A DNA stretch of 64,000 nucleotides from Solirubrobacteraceae bacterium (GTDB lineage Bacteria; Actinomycetota; Thermoleophilia; Solirubrobacterales; Solirubrobacteraceae). The translations under genes were made by a program, and so were the position numbers. The stretch lies in contig JAGIBJ010000062.1 in assembly GCA_017744415.1 (NCBI GenBank), positions 1-64,000 on the forward strand. The letters are read 5' to 3'. The notes under the pieces are model-generated. The model had not been told where the DNA came from. It did no database searches and saw only the letters and a program-made list of their open reading frames with translations. Position 1 is the first letter of the stretch. Each line of letters begins with the position of its first letter. Of the stretch, positions 53,705-63,707 are shown one piece after another.

Positions 53705-55600
53705 TCAGCGTACCTCGCCTGCAGGGCCTTTGGCAGGGCTGGCAGATTCCACCCGGTTCCGCCCACCACGCTTGGCGCGGTAGAGGGCTTCGTCGGCGGC
53801 GCGTACGAGGTCGCCGACGTCGTCGCCGTCCGATGGGAGCGATGCCACGCCGAGGCTGGCCGTCACGGGAACTGCGCCGGTGGTGTCGTCGCCGAGCTCA
53901 AGAGCTTCGATCGCGAGCCGCAGGCGCTCGGCGAAGTGGCGGGCCGCCTCGGTATCGCCGGTGGCGAGCACCACGGCTAGCTCCTCACCGCCGTAGCGGG
54001 CGGGGAGGTCGCGGTCGCGGGCCGTCTCGCGCACCACGCGCGCGACGGCCTTCAGCACCTTGTCGCCGAACGGGTGACCGTGGGTGTCGTTGATGACCTT
54101 GAAGCGATCGAGGTCGAGCATGACGAGCGCGATCGGGTCTTCGTTGGTGGCGCGGGCCGCGGCATGAGCGAGCACGTCGTCGAAGCGCCGGCGGTTCGCG
54201 AGGCCGGTGAGCTCGTCGGTGATCGACTCGCGCGCGACGTCTTCGTGCCGGCCCACGTTTCTGAGCGACACCGCGGCCTGCTCGGTGAGGTAGGCGAGCA
54301 GCTCGCGCTCGCCCGGATCGAACGGCCGCATGCGGGCGACGGAGATCACGCCGAGCGGGCCGTCGCCGCGCTCCACCTGCATCGGCTCGGCGATGGCGTG
54401 CAGCTCGCCGACCTCGGCCGTCGCGGAGGTACCGGTCGCCAGCGCGCGGCGCTCCACCTCGCCGAGGGCATCCCACGAGTCGAGCACGGCACCGAAGGAG
54501 CCGCGCGTCTCGGGCGTGCCGCCAGGACCTGACGGCATGAGCGCGCGGCCGGCATCGGCGGTGAGGCCGTCGACGGCGGATTCGACGACGAGCTCGACGA
54601 GCGTGTCGCGGTCGAGGTTGGCGGCGAACGCCTTGCCGAGGCGCAGCAGTGAGCTTTGGACGCGCTCACGCTCACGCTCGAGCTGATCGACGCGCTGATC
54701 GAGCTGGCGGGCCATCCCGATGAACGCGCGCCCGAGCTTCGCGAACTCGTCGTGGCCGGCCGCCGGGATCTGGGCGGCGGCGGAGAAGTCGCCTCGACCG
54801 AGCTTCTCTGCGGCGCCGAGGAACGTCTCGATCCGCCAGCGCAGCGCCCGCACGAGCACGAAGCCGAGGGTGATGCCGACGATGATGAACGCGGCCAGCA
54901 CGCCGAGCACGAGGCGCGAGGCCAGCGGTGAGGTGCCGCCGGACGGGTTGAGCGCGAACACCACCTCGGCGTTCGAGGCCGTGCCGAGCGTGGAGATCGG
55001 CTGCTCTGCGCTGCGCCAGCGACCGAGCGGCTGCGGCGGCATGACCTTGAGGTTGATCGCGTCGTCGCCGGGGAAGGTGGAACTCTTGGCGAGCACGCGG
55101 CCGTCCTCGCCGACGAGCGCGACCGGCACGCCGCCCGTCTCGGCGACCTCGTTCACGTAAGCGGGGGCGCTCTGGAACGCGAACGTGAAGAGGACCTCGC
55201 CCTTCCCGGTCGGGCCCAGCGGGGCCTTCACGTTGGCGATGCCGACGGCCGGGGTGACGCCGACCGTTTCGGTGCGGCCGCTCGGGAACTTCGCGATCAC
55301 GCCGACGAGCCCGGCGCGCTTGACGGCGGCGGGGAGCGCCTCGAGGATCACGCTCGGACGGCCGGTGTTGATGGCACGGCGCAGCGCGCGGTCTTCTTGC
55401 AGCGTCTCCGCGCGCGCGGCCGAGCGCCGGTTGGCGGTGCTCTCGATCACGCCACTCACGCGCGAGGCGGCCTGTAGGCGCGCATCTGCCTTCGCATTCT
55501 CGTTCGCCGTGACCACGCGGCCGATCGCCAGCGCAGCGATCACCGCAGGGACAACCACCAGCACCGCGAGGGAGAGGAAGAGCTGTCTGCGGAAACTCAT
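53705..55600 (-). CDS. Membrane diguanylate cyclase (dCache-HAMP-GAF-GGDEF)
   Basis: A 631-residue sensor enzyme that makes c-di-GMP from GTP. In order it has an N-terminal helix (QLFLSLAVLVVVPAVIAALAI), an extracytoplasmic Cache-like region (about 30-240), a second helix, a HAMP linker (AAEKLGRGDFSAAAQIPAAG), a GAF-like domain and GGDEF. The catalytic signature is intact as RYGGEELAVVLA, preceded by DELTGLANRRRFDD and LDLDRFKVINDTHGHPFGD. No RxxD inhibitory site is obvious. ATG 55600 is used because TACGTA ends 6 nt upstream; a longer frame to 55669 would include that box. Confidence 0.92.
   Translation of the reverse strand: MSFRRQLFLSLAVLVVVPAVIAALAIGRVVTANENAKADARLQAASRVSGVIESTANRRSAARAETLQEDRALRRAINTGRPSVILEALPAAVKRAGLVGVIAKFPSGRTETVGVTPAVGIANVKAPLGPTGKGEVLFTFAFQSAPAYVNEVAETGGVPVALVGEDGRVLAKSSTFPGDDAINLKVMPPQPLGRWRSAEQPISTLGTASNAEVVFALNPSGGTSPLASRLVLGVLAAFIIVGITLGFVLVRALRWRIETFLGAAEKLGRGDFSAAAQIPAAGHDEFAKLGRAFIGMARQLDQRVDQLERERERVQSSLLRLGKAFAANLDRDTLVELVVESAVDGLTADAGRALMPSGPGGTPETRGSFGAVLDSWDALGEVERRALATGTSATAEVGELHAIAEPMQVERGDGPLGVISVARMRPFDPGERELLAYLTEQAAVSLRNVGRHEDVARESITDELTGLANRRRFDDVLAHAAARATNEDPIALVMLDLDRFKVINDTHGHPFGDKVLKAVARVVRETARDRDLPARYGGEELAVVLATGDTEAARHFAERLRLAIEALELGDDTTGAVPVTASLGVASLPSDGDDVGDLVRAADEALYRAKRGGRNRVESASPAKGPAGEVR
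53707..53712 (-). promoter_or_regulatory. -10 box of 52782-53699 gene
   Basis: TACGCT ends 7 nt before ATG 53699; it overlaps the last codons of the upstream cyclase gene. Confidence 0.45.
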
Positions 55601-55606
55601 CGTGCG

Positions 55607-55612
55607 TACGTA
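55607..55612 (-). promoter_or_regulatory. -10 box of diguanylate cyclase gene
   Basis: TACGTA (one mismatch to TANNNT) ends 6 nt before ATG 55600; the same hexamer precedes the heme-cluster paralogs. Confidence 0.4.
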
Positions 55613-55704
55613 CGCGAGGCCCGGGGCGGGGCCTTCACAGGCGTCCGCTTCGGCGTGGGGGCGCCGCACCCTTCCCCGTTCAACCGGTAGACTACGCGCC
55701 GTCT

Positions 55705-55777
55705 GGGGCTATAGCTCAGTTGGTAGAGTGCCTGGATCGCACCCAGGAGGTCGCCGGTTCGAATCCGGCTAGCTCCA
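55705..55777 (+). tRNA. tRNA-Ala (anticodon CGC)
   Basis: 73 nt, full cloverleaf. Acceptor GGGGCTA/TAGCTCC, D-arm GCTCAGTTGGTAGAGT, anticodon stem CCTGG/CCAGG with loop ATCGCAC (anticodon CGC), T-arm GCCGG-TTCGAAT-CCGGC, discriminator A; CCA not encoded. An intrinsic terminator follows. Confidence 0.94.
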
Positions 55778-55784
55778 CTCCCAG

Positions 55785-55810
55785 AACCCTCGGATTTCCG
55801 GGGGTTTTTT
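55785..55810 (+). terminator. Intrinsic terminator of tRNA-Ala
   Basis: AACCCTCGGA and TCCGGGGGTT pair with a bulge around a short loop, followed by a run of six T. The only hairpin in the window with a clear U-tract. Confidence 0.85.
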
Positions 55811-55967
55811 GTTGCCCGAGCGTCCGGCGAATGGCCGTCGGTTCCGCCCTGCGACACCTGTCCAGTGGGTCCCGAACGCCCGGCTCCCGCGCACCCTGTT
55901 CGGGTCGGTTGGCTGGCACGAGTGCACGCTCGATTGCAGTGCACCGGGGCCGATCCGGCGAACGGCG

Positions 55968-58091
55968 TCAGGGCGTCGTCGCCGCGGAGCCGGAAACGGG
56001 CGGCAGCGGTTCGCGGTTGAGTTCGTCCGCGGCTCCGACGACGTCGCCTCGCTCGGGGAAGTCGATCGCCAGGAGCGTCGGCGCGCGATCGCGGAGGCGC
56101 ATGCAGCGCCGGGCCCGCTCGACGAGGAGCGCTTTCTGGTTGACCACGTCGGCGTTGCGGGGATTCGGCGGGTAGGTCTCGATCCAGTGGTTGACGAGCA
56201 TCATCGGCGCGTCGGCCTTGCCGCGGTTGTCGCGGCAGGAGGCGTCGGTGCGCAGCTCGGCCGCGCTGTCGAACTTGAAGGGCGTGTCCTGGACGAGGTC
56301 GAATCCGGCGGGATACCAGGGCGCGCCAGCGCGGTTCTCGGCGAGGAGCACGACGCGCCGGCCGCTCGCGATCAGCTGGGCGAGGGTCGGCTGCGGGCCC
56401 GACGCGGGGAGCGTCGCGGCGAAGTCGGCGAGCCCCGAGTCTTTGAGCGCCTTGGTGATCATCGCGGCGGGGGCCTCGTCCTGGATGAAGATCATCAGCA
56501 CCTGGCGGGGGTGTGTGCGCACCCAGTCGGCGATCTGCTCGAACTGCGTGACGGCATCGCTCGCGCCGAGCTCGCAGAGCACGTGGCAGAGGTAGAGGCG
56601 CGTGTCGCCGGCGATCGGCCCGAACGCGACGCTGCCTGCGAGTCGCTGGGCCGCCGCGAGGCCGCCCTTGCCGATCTGCCCGACCACCTGGTCCTCGGTG
56701 GCGCCGCGCAGATCCGTGCGGACGACGCCGTCGGCGTTGCGCTGGCCGGCGAGCGCGTCGATCAGCAACCCGCGGATGCCCATGTTCAGCTGGGTGGGGA
56801 TGTTCGGGCCGTTGTTGGCGTTGAGGTAGCCGTCGGCCGCATTGGAGTTCGCGTTGTGGACGGTCGGGAAGACGAGCTGGTCGAGGCGGCGGCTGCAGAG
56901 CGCAGTGGTCCCGTTGCAGCCGCGATCCGCCGTCGCCGGCTTGGCCTGGCCCGAGTCGGCGGAGGCGGCGATCAGGATCGCGACGGTCGTCGGGACGAGG
57001 AAGGCGGCGGCCGTCGCGGCGGCCACCGAGACGCGGCGCAGGGGCGGCGCCGTGCCCGCGTCCGGCGGCGGGCCGACGAGCAGGCCGAGGAGCCCCGTGA
57101 GGCCGAGCAGCGCGATCCACCCGCCGACGAGGCTCGCACCGAGGGTGAGCGCGCCCTGCGGGCTGCCGAGGATCAGCAGGCCGGCAGCCAGGAGCGCCGC
57201 CGCGCGGAGCACGCGGCCGCGGGTGTGCATGGGCGCGCGGGTAGCGGCCGCCCACGCGTGCCTCGGCAGATCGGTGAGGTCGATCGGCTGCAGCAGGCTG
57301 GCCGCCGCCGCGGCCAGGAGTGCCCCGGCGCCGCCAAGGCAGAGCGCCCAGCGGCCGAGATCGCCGAGGAACGCGCCGAAGATCGCGTCGGCAATCTCGG
57401 GCGAGGCGGCCGGGAGGAGGTGGCGCTGGAGCGTCGCCTGGAGCACCACCTGGAGGGTGAGCACGAGCGCACCGACGGCGAGCAGCGCGAGCCCGGCGTC
57501 GCGCAGGCCGCGGCGGCGATCACCGGCGGCGGCGATCCCGCCGCCGAGCGCGAGCAGCGCCACGATCGGCGCGACGAACGCGATCCAGGCGATCTTGCCG
57601 GCGATGTGCGCCACCTGCGTGCCGACGGTGCGGTCGGAGATCGTGGTCACCACCTGCGACGGCGTGCCGTCGAGGCGGGCGGCCTGCTCGCTGGCGCCGG
57701 TCGAGCGGAGATAGGCCTGCACCACGACGGTGAGGTCGGCGAGGTTGACGACGAGACTGCGCTGGTCGGCGGTGAGCAGCCCGCGGTGCACATCGGCCGC
57801 CGCGCGGGCGATCACGCCGGCCGCAGCGCGCCCGCCGAGCGCCGCCTCCGCTCCGCTGATGAGGATCGGCCGGGCCGAGATCAGCTGCGGCTCCTGCGCG
57901 ATGAGCTGGTCGGCGAAGGCCGTGGCGATCGCCTCGCGCACCGGCTCGGCCCGCACCGCCTCAGCCGCGTGCTGGCCGAAGCGGTCGCTGTCGACGAGGG
58001 TGGCGCGGGCGTAGCCGGCGACGGCCGCGACGAACGCGGCGAAGGCCCCCAGCACGAGCAGCCACCGCGAAAGCTCGGGGCGACGGGTCAC
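55968..58091 (-). CDS. Multi-spanning membrane protein with PI-PLC-like C-terminal domain
   Basis: A 707-residue protein. An N-terminal helix, an external region of about 130 residues, then five or more helices (160-370) anchor a C-terminal domain of about 310 residues. It resembles phosphatidylinositol-specific phospholipase C X domains: LDQLVFPTVHNANSNAADGY, then MGIRGLLIDALAG, YLCHVLCELG and HPRQVLMIFIQDE. The family's catalytic His residues have counterparts at VHNAN and CHVLC. It may cleave a phosphodiester lipid or be catalytically altered. GTG 58091 follows TAGGAT by 6 nt. Confidence 0.8.
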   Translation of the reverse strand: MTRRPELSRWLLVLGAFAAFVAAVAGYARATLVDSDRFGQHAAEAVRAEPVREAIATAFADQLIAQEPQLISARPILISGAEAALGGRAAAGVIARAAADVHRGLLTADQRSLVVNLADLTVVVQAYLRSTGASEQAARLDGTPSQVVTTISDRTVGTQVAHIAGKIAWIAFVAPIVALLALGGGIAAAGDRRRGLRDAGLALLAVGALVLTLQVVLQATLQRHLLPAASPEIADAIFGAFLGDLGRWALCLGGAGALLAAAAASLLQPIDLTDLPRHAWAAATRAPMHTRGRVLRAAALLAAGLLILGSPQGALTLGASLVGGWIALLGLTGLLGLLVGPPPDAGTAPPLRRVSVAAATAAAFLVPTTVAILIAASADSGQAKPATADRGCNGTTALCSRRLDQLVFPTVHNANSNAADGYLNANNGPNIPTQLNMGIRGLLIDALAGQRNADGVVRTDLRGATEDQVVGQIGKGGLAAAQRLAGSVAFGPIAGDTRLYLCHVLCELGASDAVTQFEQIADWVRTHPRQVLMIFIQDEAPAAMITKALKDSGLADFAATLPASGPQPTLAQLIASGRRVVLLAENRAGAPWYPAGFDLVQDTPFKFDSAAELRTDASCRDNRGKADAPMMLVNHWIETYPPNPRNADVVNQKALLVERARRCMRLRDRAPTLLAIDFPERGDVVGAADELNREPLPPVSGSAATTP

Positions 58092-58097
58092 GCGCGC

Positions 58098-58103
58098 ATC
58101 CTA
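58098..58103 (-). promoter_or_regulatory. -10 box of PI-PLC-like gene
   Basis: TAGGAT ends 6 nt before GTG 58091. Confidence 0.5.
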
Positions 58104-58117
58104 CGCGCGCGCCAGGA

Positions 58118-58906
58118 TCAGGTGGTGGCGACCAGCCGGCGGGCGCCCACGTAGTGCGAGGCCCAGTAGCCGCTCGCGATGGTGTGCTCCATCACGCCCT
58201 TGGTGGTCGCGGAGATCACCTTCGTCGGGCCGGTGGCGACGCCCACGTGCGAGGCGCCGGCTCCGGCGGAGTCGAAGAAGACGAGGTCGCCGGCCTGGAT
58301 CTGGCTCTTGGTGATCGCGACGCCCTCGCGGTATTGCTGGAAGCTCGTGCGGGGGAGGTCGATGCCGGCCTCGCCGAACGCCCACACCATCAGGCCGGAG
58401 CAGTCGAAGCCACCGGGCTTGGTGCCGCCGGAGCGGTAAGGGTCACCGACCCGCGAGCGGGCTGCCTCGATCGCACCGGCGACGCCGGCGAGGGCGGTCG
58501 GCGGGATCGTGGCCGCATCGGTCGTCGCCGTGGAGGCCTGGGCCGCGAGGCGCGCCGCGTAACGCTCGGCCACCTTGAGCCCCAGCGCGCGGAGGGTCTC
58601 CACGTTCGGGCGGCCGGTGACGGTGAGCTCCTGCTTGCGCTGGTAGCGCCTGAGCGACGCCTTGGTCTTCGAACCGAGCACGCCGTCGGCGCGCAGACGC
58701 AGGCGGCGCTGCACGCTGCGCAACTGGGTGCGGGTGAGCGTGATCGGGGTGCTCTCGAGGGCCGTGCCGGTGCCGGTCGTTGCGGGGGCGGCAGCGGGAG
58801 TGGGTGTCACCGTGGCGCCCCCGCCGCTCGCCGCGCTCGCGGTCGTCGGGATCAGCAGCATTCCGGTGGCGGCCAGCCGTAGGGCGGCGCGGGCAATAGG
58901 TCGCAA
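58118..58906 (-). CDS. NlpC/P60 peptidoglycan hydrolase with PG-binding domain
   Basis: A 262-residue exported endopeptidase. A signal peptide (ALRLAATGMLLIPTTASAAS) is followed by a PG_binding_1-like domain (SVQRRLRLRADGVLGSKTKASLRRYQ) and a linker. The NlpC/P60 domain has catalytic Cys169 (GGFDCSGLMVWAF) and His220 (GASHVGVATG). It should cut stem peptides in the wall. The start is TTG 58906, downstream of a c-di-AMP riboswitch, which ties wall cleavage to osmotic/c-di-AMP status as in other actinobacterial P60 or Rpf genes. Confidence 0.93.
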   Translation of the reverse strand: MRPIARAALRLAATGMLLIPTTASAASGGGATVTPTPAAAPATTGTGTALESTPITLTRTQLRSVQRRLRLRADGVLGSKTKASLRRYQRKQELTVTGRPNVETLRALGLKVAERYAARLAAQASTATTDAATIPPTALAGVAGAIEAARSRVGDPYRSGGTKPGGFDCSGLMVWAFGEAGIDLPRTSFQQYREGVAITKSQIQAGDLVFFDSAGAGASHVGVATGPTKVISATTKGVMEHTIASGYWASHYVGARRLVATT

Positions 58907-58916
58907 GGAGAAGAAC

Positions 58917-59085
58917 TCTTTCGTCGGCCTACGGGGTTAGCTGACGGGCTGGCGCAGAAAGAGCAGCGCCCCCACACGCTCGGGTGTGGGTTAGCCCCAG
59001 TGGGGAGGGTTTGGGTCCCCCGCTCGCCAGGCATTCCCTGGCGACTCGGCTTCGCGGCAGCCTAGCAACCGGTTACACCAGAAAG
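58917..59085 (-). ncRNA. c-di-AMP riboswitch (ydaO/yuaA class)
   Basis: The minus-strand leader before the NlpC/P60 gene holds the class hallmarks in order. GCTAGGCTGCCGCGAAGCC comes first, then a CGCCAGG/CCTGGCG stem. The invariant GGGGGACCCAA follows at 59011-59021, then GGGGCTAACCC. Near the 3' end is GTCAGCTAACCCCGTAGGC at 58927-58945. CTTTC at 59081-59085 and GAAAG at the other end may close the outer stem. Riboswitches of this class usually lower expression of wall hydrolases and transporters when c-di-AMP is abundant. Exact edges are approximate. Confidence 0.88.
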
Positions 59086-59235
59086 CGCCAGCCTGGCGTG
59101 GTCACACCCGGCACCGGCAGCTGGGCGGACGCTTACGGAGGTCTGACAACCCGACCGGCAGGATGCACATCAAGCTCGGTGGTCTGGCCGCCGGCCGCAC
59201 CACCGCACCGACCTCTCACCGCACCAGCAGTCTCT

Positions 59236-60474
<1,239 letters not shown>

Positions 60475-60504
60475 GCCTCACCGCCCCGCACTGATCGCAG
60501 CATC

Positions 60505-61497
60505 GTGAGCTTCCTCTCCCCTCTGGTCCTGTTCGGGCTCCTGCTCGTGCCGCTCGCCGCCTGGTGGTACCTGGCGAGCGACCGCCGCCGCCGTGCCGGT
60601 GCCGCCGCGTTCGCCAGCGCCCCGGTCTCCCCCTCGGTGGCGCCGCGGCGAACGGGCTGGCGCCGGCACGTGGGGCCGGGCGCCTACCTCCTCGCCCTGG
60701 TCGCGCTGCTGCTTGCTGCAGCCCGTCCCGAGGCGAAGGTGTCGGTGAAGGTGCAGAAGGCGTCCGTGATGCTCGTGACCGACCGCTCCGGTTCGATGGC
60801 CGCCGACGACGTGGCAGGCGGGCGGATCTCGGCGGTGAAGAACGCGGCCGGGCTCTTCCTCGACCGCGTGCCGGACGACGTGCGCACGGGCCTGATCGCG
60901 TTCAACCAGGACGTACAGGTGCTGCAGAGCCCGACGACCGACAAGGCCGCGGTGCGCGCGCAGGTGCAGACCCTCGAGCCGGGCGGCTCAACGGCCACGG
61001 GCGACGCCCTCGCCCGTGCGGTGAGCCTGCTCAGCCCGAAGAGCCAGCAGCCGGCGCAGGGCACCGACGGCACTCAGGGCACGACGCCGAAGGGGCCGCC
61101 CGCCGCCATCATCCTGCTCTCCGACGGCAAGTCGGTGCGTGGCCAGGATCCCGTCGCGGCGGCGGAGGAGGCCAAGAAGGCCGGTATCCGCATCTACACC
61201 ATTGCCCTCGGCACCGATCAGGGCGTGCTGCGCGGCAGGCGCAAGGACGGCACCGAGCGCGTGCAGAACGTGCCGCCGGACCGCGCGACGATGGCGAAGA
61301 TCGCCGAAACCTCCGGCGGGGAGGCGTTCGACGCCCCCACCGCCGAGGCGCTCGACCAGGTGTACGAGCAGCTCGGCCGCCAGGTGGCGACCCGTAAGGA
61401 GCCGCGCGAGGTGACGGTCGCGTTCGCCGGTGGAGCCCTCGCCCTGCTGCTCGTCGGCGCGGGCGCCTCGCTGGCGCTCGTCGGCCGCCCGCTCTAG
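60505..61497 (+). CDS. BatA-like von Willebrand factor A membrane protein
   Basis: A 330-residue protein with two N-terminal membrane helices (LVLFGLLLVPLAAWWYLA and GAYLLALVALLLAAA), a vWA domain and a C-terminal helix (AFAGGALALLLVGAGASLALV). The metal-ion-dependent adhesion site is complete at DRSGSM (residue 93 on), with GGSTATGDAL and LLSDGKS further on. It resembles aerotolerance BatA/BatB proteins, which work with a MoxR ATPase; none is in view. GTG start, 30 bp after htrA, so probably co-transcribed. Confidence 0.88.
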   Translation: MSFLSPLVLFGLLLVPLAAWWYLASDRRRRAGAAAFASAPVSPSVAPRRTGWRRHVGPGAYLLALVALLLAAARPEAKVSVKVQKASVMLVTDRSGSMAADDVAGGRISAVKNAAGLFLDRVPDDVRTGLIAFNQDVQVLQSPTTDKAAVRAQVQTLEPGGSTATGDALARAVSLLSPKSQQPAQGTDGTQGTTPKGPPAAIILLSDGKSVRGQDPVAAAEEAKKAGIRIYTIALGTDQGVLRGRRKDGTERVQNVPPDRATMAKIAETSGGEAFDAPTAEALDQVYEQLGRQVATRKEPREVTVAFAGGALALLLVGAGASLALVGRPL

Positions 61498-61509
61498 CGC
61501 GGCGGCAAC

Positions 61510-61521
61510 GGGGGGGGGGGG
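61510..61521. repeat. Homopolymer of 12 G
   Basis: Twelve consecutive G between the vWA gene stop (61497) and the lipoprotein gene start (61598). By far the longest single-base run noticed in the window; its length is prone to change by slippage or misreading. Confidence 0.9.
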
Positions 61522-61597
61522 ACCTGCCTCCCGAACCATCGCGTATGCAGGCGTAACACGACTGCAGAGTGGGCCGCGTTCTGCCGACAAGGTGCAG

Positions 61598-63109
61598 ATG
61601 CCCCGCTCTGGCAGCCCTCGCCGACGCGTCGTCGGCGCCATCGCCGTCGCCCTCTCCGCCGCCCTGCTCTCGGGCTGCGTGAAGATCAAGTCGCTCGAAA
61701 CCACCCAGCGTGACGGGGTCGGAGACGTGCGGGTCACGCTCGACCTGTGCCAGAGCACCTCGTTCACCTCGGGCGCGATCGAGCCGTTCGACGAGGACGG
61801 CTGCGCGATCCACGAGATCGGTGCGGCGGGCCTGCCGGTGCAGGTGTTCGTCACGTACGTGGTGCCGGACGGGGTCGGGCTTCCCCAGGAGCTCTCCGTG
61901 GTCGGCGGGACGGCGGGCGATGCCCTCGTGGCCGATGACGACGACACCGACGCTCTCCTCAGCGGCGCGACGGCCCCCGCCGGGTACCGATTCGCCACCT
62001 ACCGCTCGCCCGTCACCCCCGCTCTCGCCAATGGCGCAGGCGTGGCTCGCGCCGACTCGGTGGTCGCCGACTTCGACGTCTCGGCGCTCACGGGCGACTT
62101 CACCTACGCCGCGACGGTGAGCTGGCGGTTCGCCTCGACCGATCCGCTCGACACGGCATTCGACCCCGCGCGGGCGGTGCTGTGCGGCTCGACCGGCGGC
62201 CCGGGCTCGTCCAGCGCCGTGCCGCTGCCGGGCGCGTCGTGCCGCACCGCGACCGAGCCCGCTGCTCCCGGCGCCGGCACGATCACCGCCGGCAGCTGGA
62301 CGCTCTTCACGGTGCCGACGAACCGCCTCGAACTGCACGCGCCCACGGACGCGACGCTCGGCGCGGGCGGCACGGACACCGTGGAGTTCCCCGCGACGAG
62401 CCACCTCGCCAGCGCTCCGGTGCAGGTGCCGCTCCAGGCGACGACCACCATCCCTGGCGCCACGGCGAGCGCCCCCGGCCACCTCGCGCTCGGCGGCTCG
62501 GCGGACGTGCCGGTCGAGGTGACCGTGCCGCCGGGCACGCCCACCGGCACCTACCTCGTGACGCTCACGGCGGGCTCGGGGTCGGGCATCCGGACGGCCC
62601 AGACCGCGGCGATCGTCGTCGAGGGCGACCCCGGCCCGCCAGCGGCAACCGCGACGCCGGCGATCACCGCGACACCGGTAGCGACCGTCGCCCCGACCAC
62701 CACGGCAGGGTCGGCGACCTCCTCGGTCCCGGCGCCGACGACACCGCCGGCGGATCCGCAGCGCGCGGTCGAGGCCTCCGCCAGCGACGTCGTCACGATC
62801 GTGCAGGGCAAGAAGAAGACGGGTCAGCTGCGCAAGGGCGCGGCGACCGTGCCGGTGAGCGTGAGCGGGCCGGGCACGGTGCGCCTCACGATCCACGGCC
62901 GCTCGAGCCGCGGGAAGAAGTTCCCCGTCTGGGCGGTAGGCGAGACCTACGCCAGAGCGGCGGGCAGCGTCGACGTCACGATCAAGCCGACGAAACTCGG
63001 CCGGGCGCTCCTGAAGGGCGATGAGCCCGTGAAGGCAACGCTCGTGGTGCGGTTCTTCGGGGCCGGCAGCAAGTACGTCGCGCCGGGCCAGCCGATCACC
63101 CTCGGCTGA
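61598..63109 (+). CDS. Lipoprotein, secreted beta-rich
   Basis: A 503-residue lipoprotein. A basic n-region and hydrophobic core lead to the lipobox LLSGC with Cys27 as lipid site. The N-terminal 200 residues recall the LppM-like layout of actinobacterial surface proteins (VKIKSLETTQRDGVGDVRVTLDLCQ). A Thr/Pro/Ala linker and a final beta domain (GKKKTGQLRKGAATVPVSVSG) follow. ATG 61598 is used because it gives the signal sequence directly. The binding partner is unknown. Confidence 0.8.
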   Translation: MPRSGSPRRRVVGAIAVALSAALLSGCVKIKSLETTQRDGVGDVRVTLDLCQSTSFTSGAIEPFDEDGCAIHEIGAAGLPVQVFVTYVVPDGVGLPQELSVVGGTAGDALVADDDDTDALLSGATAPAGYRFATYRSPVTPALANGAGVARADSVVADFDVSALTGDFTYAATVSWRFASTDPLDTAFDPARAVLCGSTGGPGSSSAVPLPGASCRTATEPAAPGAGTITAGSWTLFTVPTNRLELHAPTDATLGAGGTDTVEFPATSHLASAPVQVPLQATTTIPGATASAPGHLALGGSADVPVEVTVPPGTPTGTYLVTLTAGSGSGIRTAQTAAIVVEGDPGPPAATATPAITATPVATVAPTTTAGSATSSVPAPTTPPADPQRAVEASASDVVTIVQGKKKTGQLRKGAATVPVSVSGPGTVRLTIHGRSSRGKKFPVWAVGETYARAAGSVDVTIKPTKLGRALLKGDEPVKATLVVRFFGAGSKYVAPGQPITLG

Positions 63110-63159
63110 GTTCGGCGCTGAGTCGGCCGGCCCCGGTGGAGCCGGCCGGCGCGCGCTGG

Positions 63160-63561
63160 CTACGGGGCGGTCTGGCCCGAGCCGGCGGTGTAGGCCTTCA
63201 CGAAGGCCTTCTTGAACTGCTCGACCGACTCGTCGCCGCTGAGCGCGGTGATGGCCTTGGCGGCGGTGATCGACGCCTCGGCGAGTTCCTCGGGGTGATT
63301 CTCGGCGGTCTCGAGGTGGTCCTCGAGCTTCTCGTCGATCTCGCGGAGCTGCGTGATCGTCTCGTCCGGGAGCTTGCCCTCGGCACCGTCGATGGCCGCG
63401 CGGATACCTTCAAGGCGTTCGTTGGCGATCTTCTTGGCGGTGGTCGCCTGGAGCGCGCCGACGCCGTAGCCGATGTCCTTGCCGGCCGTCTCCTCGGAGC
63501 CGCAGCCGGCCACGCCGATGGCTGCCGCAGCGAGCGTCGCGATCATGAACTGGCGCTTCAC
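63160..63561 (-). CDS. Small helical lipoprotein
   Basis: A 133-residue lipoprotein. A signal sequence (KRQFMIATLAAAAIGVAGC) is followed by lipidated Cys20 and a mostly helical, acidic domain (LREIDEKLEDHLETAENHPEELAEASI). GTG 63561 has AGAGGA 7 nt upstream, so the longer frame to 63654 is rejected. Family not recognised. It is convergent with the larger lipoprotein gene. Confidence 0.8.
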   Translation of the reverse strand: MKRQFMIATLAAAAIGVAGCGSEETAGKDIGYGVGALQATTAKKIANERLEGIRAAIDGAEGKLPDETITQLREIDEKLEDHLETAENHPEELAEASITAAKAITALSGDESVEQFKKAFVKAYTAGSGQTAP

Positions 63562-63707
63562 GTGGGTTCCTCTGGGTGTGGGTCGTGCGCCGCGCGGTGG
63601 TCGATCGGGCGCCTGATCGTGCAAGAGACCGGGCGCCATGGCGCCGCGCGTCACGCCTCGGCAGGCTACCGATGGGCGTGACGCGCGGGCGGGCCGACTG
63701 GTGAGGG

